Shown one piece after another: positions 16,261 to 24,745 of a stretch of 64,000 nucleotides of DNA. Each line of letters starts with the position of its first letter. Positions within the stretch are counted from its first letter, which is position 1. Origin of the DNA: Shuttleworthia sp045545575 (GTDB taxonomy: Bacteria; Bacillota; Clostridia; Lachnospirales; Lachnospiraceae); assembly GCA_045545575.1 (NCBI GenBank), contig JAZQBE010000028.1, positions 23,852-87,851 on the forward strand, read 5' to 3'. The position numbers and the translations under genes are program-made. The notes beneath the pieces were generated by a model. The model saw nothing but the letters and a program-made list of their open reading frames with translations. It did no database searches and was not told the origin of the DNA.

Positions 16261-18645
16261 TTATTTTGCTTCGATCTCCGCCGACGCATCCGCGAATCCC
16301 TTCGCGGAGAAGGTCACTTTGATCTTGCCTGCCGCCGTCGCCTTGACCACCGCAAGCGCGCGGCCGTACCAGGTGGTGTAGGCGCCGTCAAGGTAGTTTT
16401 CCTCGCCGCGCGGGTTGGCGCTGCCGAAACCGACCAGCTCGCCGCCTTCGACGGAAACGGTGACCTTCGCGTCCGCGTTGGACTCCAGCACGCCGTTCTC
16501 GCCGCAGATGGATACCGGGATGTAGGCGATGTCGCCGACCGCGACGCAGGTCTCTTCCGGCGCCGGCACCAGGGACAGCGCGCCTGCCGCGGAGGTCAGG
16601 GTGTTCGTACCGGTGACGCTGCCGGCGGCATCATAGGCCGTCACGGTCAGGGTACCCGGCTGGTAGGAGGCCTTGAAGGTCGCCTTGCAGCCCTTCAGTT
16701 TCTTTTTGCCCAGGCTCTTACCGTTAATCGCCACTTCGCAGGACGCCGCGTTGGAATACACCTCCAGCACGCACTTCGCGCCGTCGCAGCCCTTCCAGCT
16801 CCAGGACGCCATCGCGTTGGTGCCTCTCCAGGCCGCCTTGCGCACCTTGTTCGGGTGGTTGCAGGGCTGCACGCCGACGAAGGGCACGTCGGTCACGTCC
16901 CAGGCGGCCTGCGCCAGCGCGACCTGCGCGTCGCCGTCGCCGATGATGTTGAACGCGCCGGCGTCCGCCAGCTTCCACGGGTAGGGCTTGGCAAACGCGC
17001 CGCCGTCGGCCTCGTAGGTCCAGGCGCCGATGCCGTTTTCACCCAGGTAATCCCAGGAGGTCCACATGAAATCGCCGACCACGTAGGGAAGCTTCTTCAC
17101 CATATCCCAGTTTTTCGCGATGTCCTGGGGGAACGTCTCGGAACCGAACACGACGCGGTCCGGATGCAGCTTTCCTTCCATCGGGTACCGGCCGGAGGCG
17201 TAGTTGTATCCGGCGATATCCAGCGCGTCCAGCGACGGGCTGCAGACCTTGTCCACCTTCGAGGAATTGGCGGCCTTCGTCATGCCGGTGCCGACCATGG
17301 AGACGATCATGTTGTACATGGTGGAGTTCATCCCCATGTCCTTGGTCTTGTCCTGCTGCGCCGCGCCGCCCTCTTCGTACAGGCCCTTGCCCTTGGCCGC
17401 CTGGCTGATGATCATCAGGTTGAAGCCGCCGGTGACCGGACGGGTGCCGTCGATCCTGTGGAGATGGGCCACCATCTCCTTCGTCTTTTCGATGCCCTTT
17501 TCCTTCGCGGGCTCGGAGACTTCGTTTCCGATGGACCACAGGATGATGGACGGGTGGTTGTAGCCGCGGTCCACCATGGCCTTTAAGTCGTCCAGGTAAT
17601 GGTCTTCCCAGAAGGTGGCATAGTCGCCCGGGTTCTTGTGCTGATACCACATATCCCAGGCTTCATCCATCAGGTACATGCCGATCTCGTCGCAGGCGGC
17701 GATCAGCGCCGGGGACGCCGGGTTGTGCGCCATGCGGATCGCGTTGAAGCCGGCTTCCTTTAAGATACGCACGCGGCGGGCTTCGGCCTTCGCGAAGGTC
17801 TTCGCGCCGAGCACGCCGTTGTCATGATGGATGCAGCCGCCCTGCAGAAGCACGGATTTGCCGTTCACGAGAAGACCCTGCGCGGCATTCCACGCGATCT
17901 GACGGATACCGGTGCGCTCCACGGCGCAGTCCACCGCCTCGCCGCCCTTTTTCAGGGTGACGCAGACATCGTACAGGAAGGGATCCTCCGCCGACCAGAG
18001 CCGGGCGTCGGGAACGTCGAGGGTTACGGTGCCCAGGCCGTCCGCGACCGCCGCTTCGCCGGTGACAACCGCGTCCGTCATCCCTTTTTCACACAGACAC
18101 ACCTCGACGGCATCGCCCGCGCCGACAGTCTGCACGGAAACCTCCAGCACCGCCGGGCTGACCGACTTTGTGGTGCAGCGGATGCCTTCGGGACAGATCG
18201 CGTCTTTGCCGCCGACCCACAGCCAGACCGGACGGTAGATGCCGGCGCCGGAATACCAGCGGCTGGCGGGCTGATTCATGTTGTCGCACTCCACGCGGAT
18301 CGTATTGACTTCGCCGTATTTCAGTCTGCCGTCCGCGGATACGAAGAACGGAATATAGCCATAGGGGCGGGGGCCTTCGGCCGGCTCACCGTTGAAATAG
18401 ACCTTCGCGTCCTGATACACGCCTTCAAACTGGAACAGCACGGTCTGGTTTTCCCACTCCGCCGGCGCTTCAAAGGTCTTTTCGTAAACATACGCGCCGC
18501 CCGGATAGTAGCCCTGGGCGTCGCCGGCCTTCGCGTCGCGGCTGCGGACACGCTCAAACATGGCGTCGTGGGGCAGGCAGACCGTCTTGCTTCTGCCGGT
18601 CTCGTCCGTCACGGTCCAGTTTTCAATGAATGGCAACTTCTGCAT
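16261..18645 (-). CDS. Glycoside hydrolase family 2 (beta-galactosidase/beta-glucuronidase type)
   Basis: A 794-residue GH2 enzyme without a signal peptide, so probably cytoplasmic and acting on imported oligosaccharides. It has an N-terminal sugar-binding sandwich (about 30-165, with RWYSGAGIYRPVWL), an immunoglobulin-like domain and a TIM barrel with HNPASPALIAACDEIGMYL. The acid/base Glu is in SIGNEVSEP and the likely nucleophile Glu in VVFGSETFP. C-terminal sandwich domains (DUF4982-like, about 600-794) follow. Substrate, beta-galactoside or other, cannot be set from sequence. A good AAGGGAGA site precedes the ATG. It faces the DtxR-like gene across a divergent intergenic region. Confidence 0.88.
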   Translation of the reverse strand: MQKLPFIENWTVTDETGRSKTVCLPHDAMFERVRSRDAKAGDAQGYYPGGAYVYEKTFEAPAEWENQTVLFQFEGVYQDAKVYFNGEPAEGPRPYGYIPFFVSADGRLKYGEVNTIRVECDNMNQPASRWYSGAGIYRPVWLWVGGKDAICPEGIRCTTKSVSPAVLEVSVQTVGAGDAVEVCLCEKGMTDAVVTGEAAVADGLGTVTLDVPDARLWSAEDPFLYDVCVTLKKGGEAVDCAVERTGIRQIAWNAAQGLLVNGKSVLLQGGCIHHDNGVLGAKTFAKAEARRVRILKEAGFNAIRMAHNPASPALIAACDEIGMYLMDEAWDMWYQHKNPGDYATFWEDHYLDDLKAMVDRGYNHPSIILWSIGNEVSEPAKEKGIEKTKEMVAHLHRIDGTRPVTGGFNLMIISQAAKGKGLYEEGGAAQQDKTKDMGMNSTMYNMIVSMVGTGMTKAANSSKVDKVCSPSLDALDIAGYNYASGRYPMEGKLHPDRVVFGSETFPQDIAKNWDMVKKLPYVVGDFMWTSWDYLGENGIGAWTYEADGGAFAKPYPWKLADAGAFNIIGDGDAQVALAQAAWDVTDVPFVGVQPCNHPNKVRKAAWRGTNAMASWSWKGCDGAKCVLEVYSNAASCEVAINGKSLGKKKLKGCKATFKASYQPGTLTVTAYDAAGSVTGTNTLTSAAGALSLVPAPEETCVAVGDIAYIPVSICGENGVLESNADAKVTVSVEGGELVGFGSANPRGEENYLDGAYTTWYGRALAVVKATAAGKIKVTFSAKGFADASAEIEAK

Positions 18646-18819
18646 GGTATTCTCCCTTCTTCTCTTGACATCTGCAATCCTGCATTTGTTCCCGGATGTT
18701 CTGTTCGCGGCGTGCAGTCCCCACGGCAGCGCCTGCGTACCTGTGCTATCATCGTACCGAATAAACGCCGCGCTCCTGTATCAATATTCTGTCACTTTTC
18801 TTATTATTCAGCCCAGTCC

Positions 18820-18848
18820 TTGAACTGTGCGCCTGTTTCCATTAGAAT
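18820..18848 (+). promoter_or_regulatory. Promoter of the DtxR/MntR-type regulator
   Basis: TTGAAC (18820-18825), a 17-base spacer and TAGAAT (18843-18848) give a strong vegetative promoter 77 bases before the ATG. Confidence 0.7.
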
Positions 18849-18924
18849 AAATCAAAGCATCCGCGCTTCGCCGCGCGGGGGTTCGCGGCCGCGTCTGCCG
18901 CCTGTTTTGAAAAGAGGTCTTCTT

Positions 18925-19302
18925 ATGAAAATCCAGGAATCCGCCCAGGACTACCTTGAGTCCATCCTGATCCTTTCCCGCCGGCAGGGCAACGTGCGCG
19001 CCACGGACATCTGCTCCTACTTCGGCTATGCCCGCGCGACGGTGTCCGTGTTCATTCACCAGCTGGAGGACAACGGCTACGTCGTCATCGACGAAAACCG
19101 CCACATCTCTCTCACGGACGAAGGCCGGCAGATCGCCGAGGAAATGCTCGAGCGCCATGAATTCTTCTCCGACTTCTTCATCCGCCTCGGCGTGGACGAA
19201 CAGACCGCCCGCAACGATGCCTGCCGCATCGAACACTATATCAGCGAGCAGACCTTCCGCGCGCTGCAGAAAGCCGCGGAACAGCTCCTGCCGAACGACT
19301 GA
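18925..19302 (+). CDS. DtxR/MntR-family metal-dependent transcriptional regulator
   Basis: A 125-residue regulator expected to repress metal uptake when loaded with Mn(II) or Fe(II). The N-terminal winged helix spans about residues 1-65 (SAQDYLESILILSR, then ATDICSYFGYARATVSVF and the wing with ISLTDEGRQIAEEM). A dimerisation/metal domain has ERHEFFSDFFIRLGVDEQTA and ACRIEHYISEQTFRAL, which supplies the His and Glu metal ligands. There is no SH3-like third domain, so it is the short MntR/TroR-like type. The ATG at 18925 was chosen over a long upstream read-through because AGAGG precedes it and the family starts there. Confidence 0.9.
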   Translation: MKIQESAQDYLESILILSRRQGNVRATDICSYFGYARATVSVFIHQLEDNGYVVIDENRHISLTDEGRQIAEEMLERHEFFSDFFIRLGVDEQTARNDACRIEHYISEQTFRALQKAAEQLLPND

Positions 19303-19308
19303 AACCCA

Positions 19309-19347
19309 AGAAGCGTGACCGATCCGGTCACGCTTCTCTTTGTTTTT
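19309..19347 (+). terminator. Terminator after the DtxR/MntR-type gene
   Basis: A 12-bp perfect stem (19309-19320 with 19326-19337), a 5-base loop and CTTTGTTTTT lie directly after the stop codon, just before the convergent GH78 gene. Confidence 0.88.
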
Positions 19348-19352
19348 CCGGT

Positions 19353-21431
19353 TTACAGCCGCTCCTCCACCGTCACACCGGCCGGCAGTTCGATCCGCCT
19401 TTCCCCAAGCACCAGCGCACCGCCTGCCCGGCTCGCCGTCACCGATACGCGGCCGTCTTCCAGGTGTACGTGCACCTCGCCGCCCTCGATCGGCACGACG
19501 CCGTCGTACATGGAAAGCGGTCCGGGCACCGGACGCACCTCAAAGGTCTTCCAGGCAACGTCCGTGCGCTTGACGCCCAGCCGGTAACGGCCCAGCAGAT
19601 AGACGGGGCTGGTGCTCCACGCATGGCACAGCGATTTGCCGAAGGGCCGGTTGTACATCGCGTAATTCGACACGCGGTCCTGGTTCGGATCGAACTCCTC
19701 GTACAGCGTCGTCGCGCCCTGGTCGAGCATCGGTCCGAAGTAGTCGCAAATCAGGTCCTCGATGGCCTCCGAATGGCCCATGCGGCATTTGACCCGCATC
19801 TCATAGAAGCGGAAATAGGGCGTGGTGATCGGCGGATAGGCGTCGTTTTCGAGGACGCTGTGATAGACCCTTTCCTTCCACGCGTCGTCGCAGTGCAGAT
19901 ACAGGAGCGCCAGGATGTTGTTCTGCCGGGTCACGTGGCGCAGACCGGATTCGTGGCAGTCCACGAAGGCTTCCAGTTCTTCGTCGTAGAAATCCGCCAG
20001 GATGTGCTCCTCCAGCACGTCCGCCTCCACGTCCCAGTCAAAGGACGTGTCGAACCGCCGCAGAATCGGCGACTGATGCTCTCTGAGCACCCGCTGCAGG
20101 CGGCTGAAGCTGCGCATCGCGATCGACAGCAGGATCTGCTCTCCCAGAAGCGCGCCGCTCTTGTCCATTTCCGCCCAGTCGATGAACACCCAGTCCGTGA
20201 CGCGTCCGCGCACGTAACCGTCCACGCTGCGGCGGCTGTCGCAGAATTCCATCACGGCCTGCGCCCGCGGGTAGATCAGCTCCAGGAAGCGCACGTCGCC
20301 GTATTCCGCGTAGTACTCCCACAGGCTCATCAGCCAGAAATAGCTGTAGTCCATGATCGTGTTGATGTACTGCTTCACGGGCAGGCGGCCGCCCAAAGCG
20401 ATCAGCGTGCGGCGCTCGGCCTCGCGGTCGCGGAACAGATAGCGGTCCACGAACAGGCTCTGGTAGGCATCCGCCGACCACACCCAGCGGTCGCGCTTGA
20501 CGCCGTCGAGGAAGAATTCCCGGTCATTTAATTTGAACGTGTACGCCGCCGTGTTCCACAGCTGCGTCACCTTCGGATCGCTGCAGGAAAACGACGCCCG
20601 CTGCTCCACCTTCGGCAGCAGCGACACGACATGGGGCTGCGCTTCGGCCTCGCTGAAAAACAGATAGCGGAACGCGTTGTCGCAGAGGGAAATCTCCTGT
20701 CCCTTCCGGATCCGGCCCGGGTTCTCGATCAGCGGCTGCGCCAGGTCCTGAAGCAGCGACGGGTTTTCCATCGGCCCCTCTTCGCCGCGGTACACCTCGC
20801 AGATCTCGCTGTTGCCGATATCCAGCGCTTCCTCGCGGGATTCGCCGAAGCTGATCACCAGATCGCGGCCGGAGGTGCCCGTAACGGTCAGCTCGGCCAT
20901 CAGCTCCTTCCCGTAATCGTAGAGCACACCGCCGTTGACGGCCTCTTTTGCCACGGGTTCTTCCGGGATGCGGTCAAAGGCGAATACCGTCGGCAGCACG
21001 TCCGGATCGGTGTACAGCGGCGAGCATTCCGCCGGCGTCCAGTCGCCCGTCACGTCGTCCGCCTCCCAGGTGCCGTCCGTCTCCACCAGGCCGGACACGT
21101 ACAGTGCCCCGAAGGTATCAATCGCCTGCACCGTAATGATCAGAGAATACTCGCCCGCGTGCAGGTCGAGTTCCGCCGTGCCGACGTATTCCTCCATCGA
21201 ATAGCCGCCGGTGGACATCTCCGGAAGCAGCACCACGCGGAACGGCCCCGTCGTGCGGATGGAAATGTGTCCGCCTTCCGTTTGAATATCCTTCTTGAAG
21301 CGCACCGTCGGCTCCGGGCTGTACAGCTTCCAGACCGCCGGGTAATTCGCGCCGCGGTTGCGCCGCCGTCCCTGCACCAGCAGGTGATGATACATTTCAA
21401 AATCGCCGAAACGCCAGATCCATGAACTCAT
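19353..21431 (-). CDS. Glycoside hydrolase family 78, alpha-L-rhamnosidase-like
   Basis: A 692-residue protein of the bacterial rhamnosidase layout: N-terminal beta-sandwich regions (about 1-280), an alpha6/alpha6 barrel (about 285-610) and a C-terminal beta-domain. The barrel entrance carries FFLDGVKRDRWVWSADA, the usual GH78 active-site loop with acidic residues. There is no signal peptide, so it probably acts inside the cell on rhamnosides. GGAGG precedes the ATG and a TG-extended TAGAAT promoter lies upstream. It stands back to back with the GH3 gene and may share induction with it, which is inference. Confidence 0.83.
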   Translation of the reverse strand: MSSWIWRFGDFEMYHHLLVQGRRRNRGANYPAVWKLYSPEPTVRFKKDIQTEGGHISIRTTGPFRVVLLPEMSTGGYSMEEYVGTAELDLHAGEYSLIITVQAIDTFGALYVSGLVETDGTWEADDVTGDWTPAECSPLYTDPDVLPTVFAFDRIPEEPVAKEAVNGGVLYDYGKELMAELTVTGTSGRDLVISFGESREEALDIGNSEICEVYRGEEGPMENPSLLQDLAQPLIENPGRIRKGQEISLCDNAFRYLFFSEAEAQPHVVSLLPKVEQRASFSCSDPKVTQLWNTAAYTFKLNDREFFLDGVKRDRWVWSADAYQSLFVDRYLFRDREAERRTLIALGGRLPVKQYINTIMDYSYFWLMSLWEYYAEYGDVRFLELIYPRAQAVMEFCDSRRSVDGYVRGRVTDWVFIDWAEMDKSGALLGEQILLSIAMRSFSRLQRVLREHQSPILRRFDTSFDWDVEADVLEEHILADFYDEELEAFVDCHESGLRHVTRQNNILALLYLHCDDAWKERVYHSVLENDAYPPITTPYFRFYEMRVKCRMGHSEAIEDLICDYFGPMLDQGATTLYEEFDPNQDRVSNYAMYNRPFGKSLCHAWSTSPVYLLGRYRLGVKRTDVAWKTFEVRPVPGPLSMYDGVVPIEGGEVHVHLEDGRVSVTASRAGGALVLGERRIELPAGVTVEERL

Positions 21432-21479
21432 AGAGAACCTCCGAAACCGGTAAAGAACGCTGCCAATGTGTCTTTTGTT

Positions 21480-21488
21480 ATTCTAACA
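21480..21488 (-). promoter_or_regulatory. Extended -10 promoter of the GH78 gene
   Basis: TGTTAGAAT on the minus strand, 49 bases before the GH78 ATG. No convincing -35 is visible, which is common with a TG extension. Confidence 0.5.
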
Positions 21489-21562
21489 TAGTTTACCCGC
21501 CGAAAAACAGAAAAAGGAAATCTGAAATAAACCGTTTTCCTTCGTGTAACCTTTGGCAGTTA

Positions 21563-21571
21563 TGATACAAT
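21563..21571 (+). promoter_or_regulatory. Extended -10 promoter of the GH3 gene
   Basis: TGATACAAT (TG extension plus TACAAT) lies 38 bases before the ATG, which has AAAAGGAGG upstream. The -35 region is poor. Confidence 0.55.
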
Positions 21572-21609
21572 AGTTTTATCGTACCCGTTATTCTCAAAAG
21601 GAGGTTCTC

Positions 21610-24459
21610 ATGGATTACCGTCAGATGATCGGCTTTGTCACCGGCAAGCCGAGCAGGCACCCGTTCCCCGAGCACATGAAGGACATCCGGCGCATGGCCG
21701 CCGACGGCATGGTGCTTCTGAAGAACGATAACAGCACGCTTCCGCTGCAGAGCGACCGCGTCGCCCTCTTCGGCGGCGGCGCCGTGGAAACCGTTTTCTG
21801 TGGAACCGGATCCGGCTTCGTATTCGCCCCCTGCACCGTCACGGTGGAGCAGGGTCTGGAAGACGCCGGATTTGAAATCACGTCCCGCTCCTGGCTGGAC
21901 CGTTTCCGCGCGGAAAACGAGCGCGCCAACAAAGAGGACAAGACGCTCTCCCGCATCGACCGGATGTGGAGCGGCCTGTCCGTCTTAATCGATGACATCC
22001 CGGTCACCGACGCAGAGATCGCGGTCGCGGCTTCCGCGGATACCGCCGTCTACGTCATCCGCCGCAACGCCGGCGAAGGCGGCGACCGCAAAGCCGAAAA
22101 AGGCGATTACTATCTGTCCGATGTCGAGCGGGACAACCTGACCCGCATCGCCGCCGCATTCCGCCATGTCGTGGTGGTGTTAAACACCTGCGTCATCGAC
22201 GCAAACTTCATCGACGAGATCCCCGGCATCGACGCGGCCCTCATCATGAGCCTGCCCGGCGCGGAGGGCGGTCACGCCCTTGCCGACGTCCTGTGCGGAG
22301 ACACCTGCCCCGGCGGCCGTCTGACCGACACCTGGGCGCGCCGGTACGAGGACAATCCGGCCAGCGCCACCTTCAGCGAAAACGACGGCGATTCCCTGCA
22401 GGAGGATTACACCGAGGACATCTTCGTCGGCTACCGCTGTTTCGACAGCTTCGGCATCGATCCGCTGTATCCCTTCGGCTACGGCTTAAGCTACACCACC
22501 TTCGAAACGAAGGTGACCGGTTTTGCCGCCGACTGGAAAAATGTCACGATCACGGCCGACGTCACCAACACCGGCGATGCGTCCGCCCGCGAAGTCGTCC
22601 AGGTCTATGTCTCCGCCCCGGAGGCCGGCCTGCCCAAGCCCTGGCAGGAGCTGCGCGGCTATAAGAAGACCGGTCTTCTCGCCCCGGGCAAGAGCCAGCA
22701 GCTGACCATCACGATTCCGACGGAAAGTCTGGCCTCCTATGATACGAAAAAGGCCGCCTGGGTGCTCGAAGCCGGCGACTATCTGTTCCGCGTCGGCAGC
22801 CACAGCCGCGCCACGTCCGTCGCTGCTGTCCTGACCCTGGACGAAACCGCCATTGTCCGCCAGCTTTCCAACAAGCTTTCGCCGGACCACGAACTGGATC
22901 TTCTTGTCCCGCCGGCCCGCGGCGAAGCCGCTGCAAGAGCCGCCGCCGGCCGCTGGCCGCTGCCGGATTCGGACGTTCCCGCCGACGCGCTGCGCTGCGC
23001 CCTGGCCGCCGCCGGCTGCGAAACCATCGAAAACCGCTGCGACACGCCGAAGGAGCTGCTGGCCTCCGTCGACGGAACCCACGTCCGCTGCACCGCGTCC
23101 TATCCGTCCGAAGGCGACTGCGCGGCCAATCCGGCCGCGACCCTCATCGACGTCGCCGAAGGCCGCGTGCGGATGGAAGCCTTCGTGAACTCCCTCGATC
23201 CCCAGGTGCTGCTGCGCCTGATCGCGGGCGCCGCCAACGAAACGAAATACAGCGTGCCCTCGCGGTTTGCGTCCACCGGCACGGCTTCCCTGCCCCCGTT
23301 CCTGCAGAAGCTCGCGGACGCCGTTCCTGCCGCCGGCAAGCTGCCGCTGCCGGCCCTCGGCGGATATCGTCCGATCAGCGGACCGAGTTCCTCCGGCGGG
23401 ACGACCGCCTTGTTTGCCTCCACCCTCGGCATCCCGAACTGGCTGGTCACCGATGGCCCGGCCGGCCTGCATCTGCCGCTGTGCGGCGCGACGGACAACC
23501 CGGTCGGCATGGCCTTAGCCCAGACCTGGGACGACGATGCCCTGGAGCTTTCCGGTGAAATCATCGGCCGCGAGCTGAAATTCTATAACTACAGCATCAT
23601 CCTCGGTCCCGGCATGAACATCCACCGCGACCCGCTGTGCGGACGCAACTTCGAATACTTCGCGGAAGATCCGCTGCTCTCCGGCCGCTGCGCCGCCCGG
23701 ATCACGATCGGCGTGCAGAAGACCCCCGGTGCCGGCGTCTCCATCAAGCATTTCTGCTGCAACGACCAGGAGGAAAACCGCACGCTGATGAACGCCACCG
23801 TCTCCGAGCGCGCCCTGCGCGAGATTCATCTGCGCGGCTTTGAATACTGCGTGCGCGAAGCCGATCCGAAGACGATCATGACCAGCTACAACAAGCTGAA
23901 CGGCGTGCAGACCTCTTCCAGTTACGAGCTGCTGACCGAAGTGGTGCGCGGCGAGTGGGGCTTCAACGGCCTGTTCATGACCGACTGGGGCACGAAGAGC
24001 GTTAAGGCCTATGACTACGCGGCCGGCAACGACCTGGTCATGGGCGGCTACCGCAGCGAATTCCTGACCGCGGCCCTCGAAGCGAAGGCGCCCGAATTCG
24101 CCCCCGACGGCTTCGTCAAAACGGAAACCTTCAAGGTCTTCGGCGGATTCTTTAATGAAGAAGTGGAATTCTGGAACGTCTTCGTTCCGGATGCGGACGG
24201 AGAAGATACGGTGGAAACCACCGTGGAACCCGGCGTGACGCTGAACGCGAAAGTCGCGGAATACGTCGAAGCCGGCAAGGCTTCCGTGGAAGACCTGCCC
24301 GGCGGCCGCAAGAAGATCACGTACAAAGGCAAAGACCGCGGCCAGTACCTCTTCCTCGACGACGTGAAACGCTGCGCCGCCCGCGTGCTGTGGCAGTTGG
24401 TGGATTCCGTATCGTACCGCGTGATGACAAAGAAAGAGCCGGTGGTGAAGCGCGGGTAA
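21610..24459 (+). CDS. Glycoside hydrolase family 3, domain-permuted beta-glucosidase type
   Basis: A 949-residue GH3 protein whose domains are in reversed order. The half usually C-terminal comes first: alpha/beta sandwich with PGAEGGHALADVLCGDTCPGG, then FGYGLSYTTFET and a fibronectin-III-like domain (about 300-400). The catalytic TIM-barrel half follows, from about residue 560: LVTDGPAGLHLP, ILGPGMNIHRDPLCGRNFEY, SIKHFCCNDQE and nucleophile Asp792 in GLFMTDWGTKS. This permuted order is known from Butyrivibrio and Ruminococcus beta-glucosidases. There is no signal peptide. The substrate is probably a beta-glucoside or related oligosaccharide; family membership is much more certain than specificity. 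Confidence 0.9.
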   Translation: MDYRQMIGFVTGKPSRHPFPEHMKDIRRMAADGMVLLKNDNSTLPLQSDRVALFGGGAVETVFCGTGSGFVFAPCTVTVEQGLEDAGFEITSRSWLDRFRAENERANKEDKTLSRIDRMWSGLSVLIDDIPVTDAEIAVAASADTAVYVIRRNAGEGGDRKAEKGDYYLSDVERDNLTRIAAAFRHVVVVLNTCVIDANFIDEIPGIDAALIMSLPGAEGGHALADVLCGDTCPGGRLTDTWARRYEDNPASATFSENDGDSLQEDYTEDIFVGYRCFDSFGIDPLYPFGYGLSYTTFETKVTGFAADWKNVTITADVTNTGDASAREVVQVYVSAPEAGLPKPWQELRGYKKTGLLAPGKSQQLTITIPTESLASYDTKKAAWVLEAGDYLFRVGSHSRATSVAAVLTLDETAIVRQLSNKLSPDHELDLLVPPARGEAAARAAAGRWPLPDSDVPADALRCALAAAGCETIENRCDTPKELLASVDGTHVRCTASYPSEGDCAANPAATLIDVAEGRVRMEAFVNSLDPQVLLRLIAGAANETKYSVPSRFASTGTASLPPFLQKLADAVPAAGKLPLPALGGYRPISGPSSSGGTTALFASTLGIPNWLVTDGPAGLHLPLCGATDNPVGMALAQTWDDDALELSGEIIGRELKFYNYSIILGPGMNIHRDPLCGRNFEYFAEDPLLSGRCAARITIGVQKTPGAGVSIKHFCCNDQEENRTLMNATVSERALREIHLRGFEYCVREADPKTIMTSYNKLNGVQTSSSYELLTEVVRGEWGFNGLFMTDWGTKSVKAYDYAAGNDLVMGGYRSEFLTAALEAKAPEFAPDGFVKTETFKVFGGFFNEEVEFWNVFVPDADGEDTVETTVEPGVTLNAKVAEYVEAGKASVEDLPGGRKKITYKGKDRGQYLFLDDVKRCAARVLWQLVDSVSYRVMTKKEPVVKRG

Positions 24460-24494
24460 GGCGTGCCGCCGTCGTCGTCTTTAGGCGAAGCAGA

Positions 24495-24541
24495 AAAAGA
24501 GGCGTATTTTCGGGCATTTTGCCCGAAAATACGCCTCTTTT
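24495..24541. terminator. Large bidirectional palindrome downstream of the GH3 gene
   Basis: A perfect 21-bp stem (24495-24515 with 24521-24541) extended by one A-T pair, with a 3-base loop. The arms end in four A and four T, so it can terminate the GH3 gene on plus and the pyk gene on minus. Confidence 0.75.
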
Positions 24542-24542
24542 G

Positions 24543-24702
24543 GCTTCTGGCCGCTGTTTTGCGCGAAAACCGCCATTTCAGCGCCTGCCGCGGGCAGAAT
24601 GCCCAAAATAAAGCCCTGTTTGGCGCCCGGCCGCCATTTTGCGGAAAAACAGCCAAATCGGGGTCTGATGCGGGCATAATTGCCCGCGTCAGACCCCGAT
24701 TT
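24543..24702. repeat. Two diverged ~65-base repeat units and a second large palindrome
   Basis: Units starting near 24538 (TTTGGCTTCTGGCCG) and 24619 (TTTGGCGCCCGGCCG) align over about 65 bases and end in GGGCA-n-TGCCC cores; the first palindrome holds a third such core. The second unit closes in a 22-bp stem (24655-24676 with 24681-24702) with one wobble pair and a 4-base loop. No gene is credible in this stretch. Confidence 0.65.
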
Positions 24703-24745
24703 GCCTTCAAACTTCTGATTACGGCCCCGGATAACCCGCGCCGTT

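Noticed and set aside
24495..24702. CRISPR array
   Set aside because: The repeats are large self-complementary hairpins with two or three diverged units, without regular short repeats and unique spacers, and no cas genes are near.
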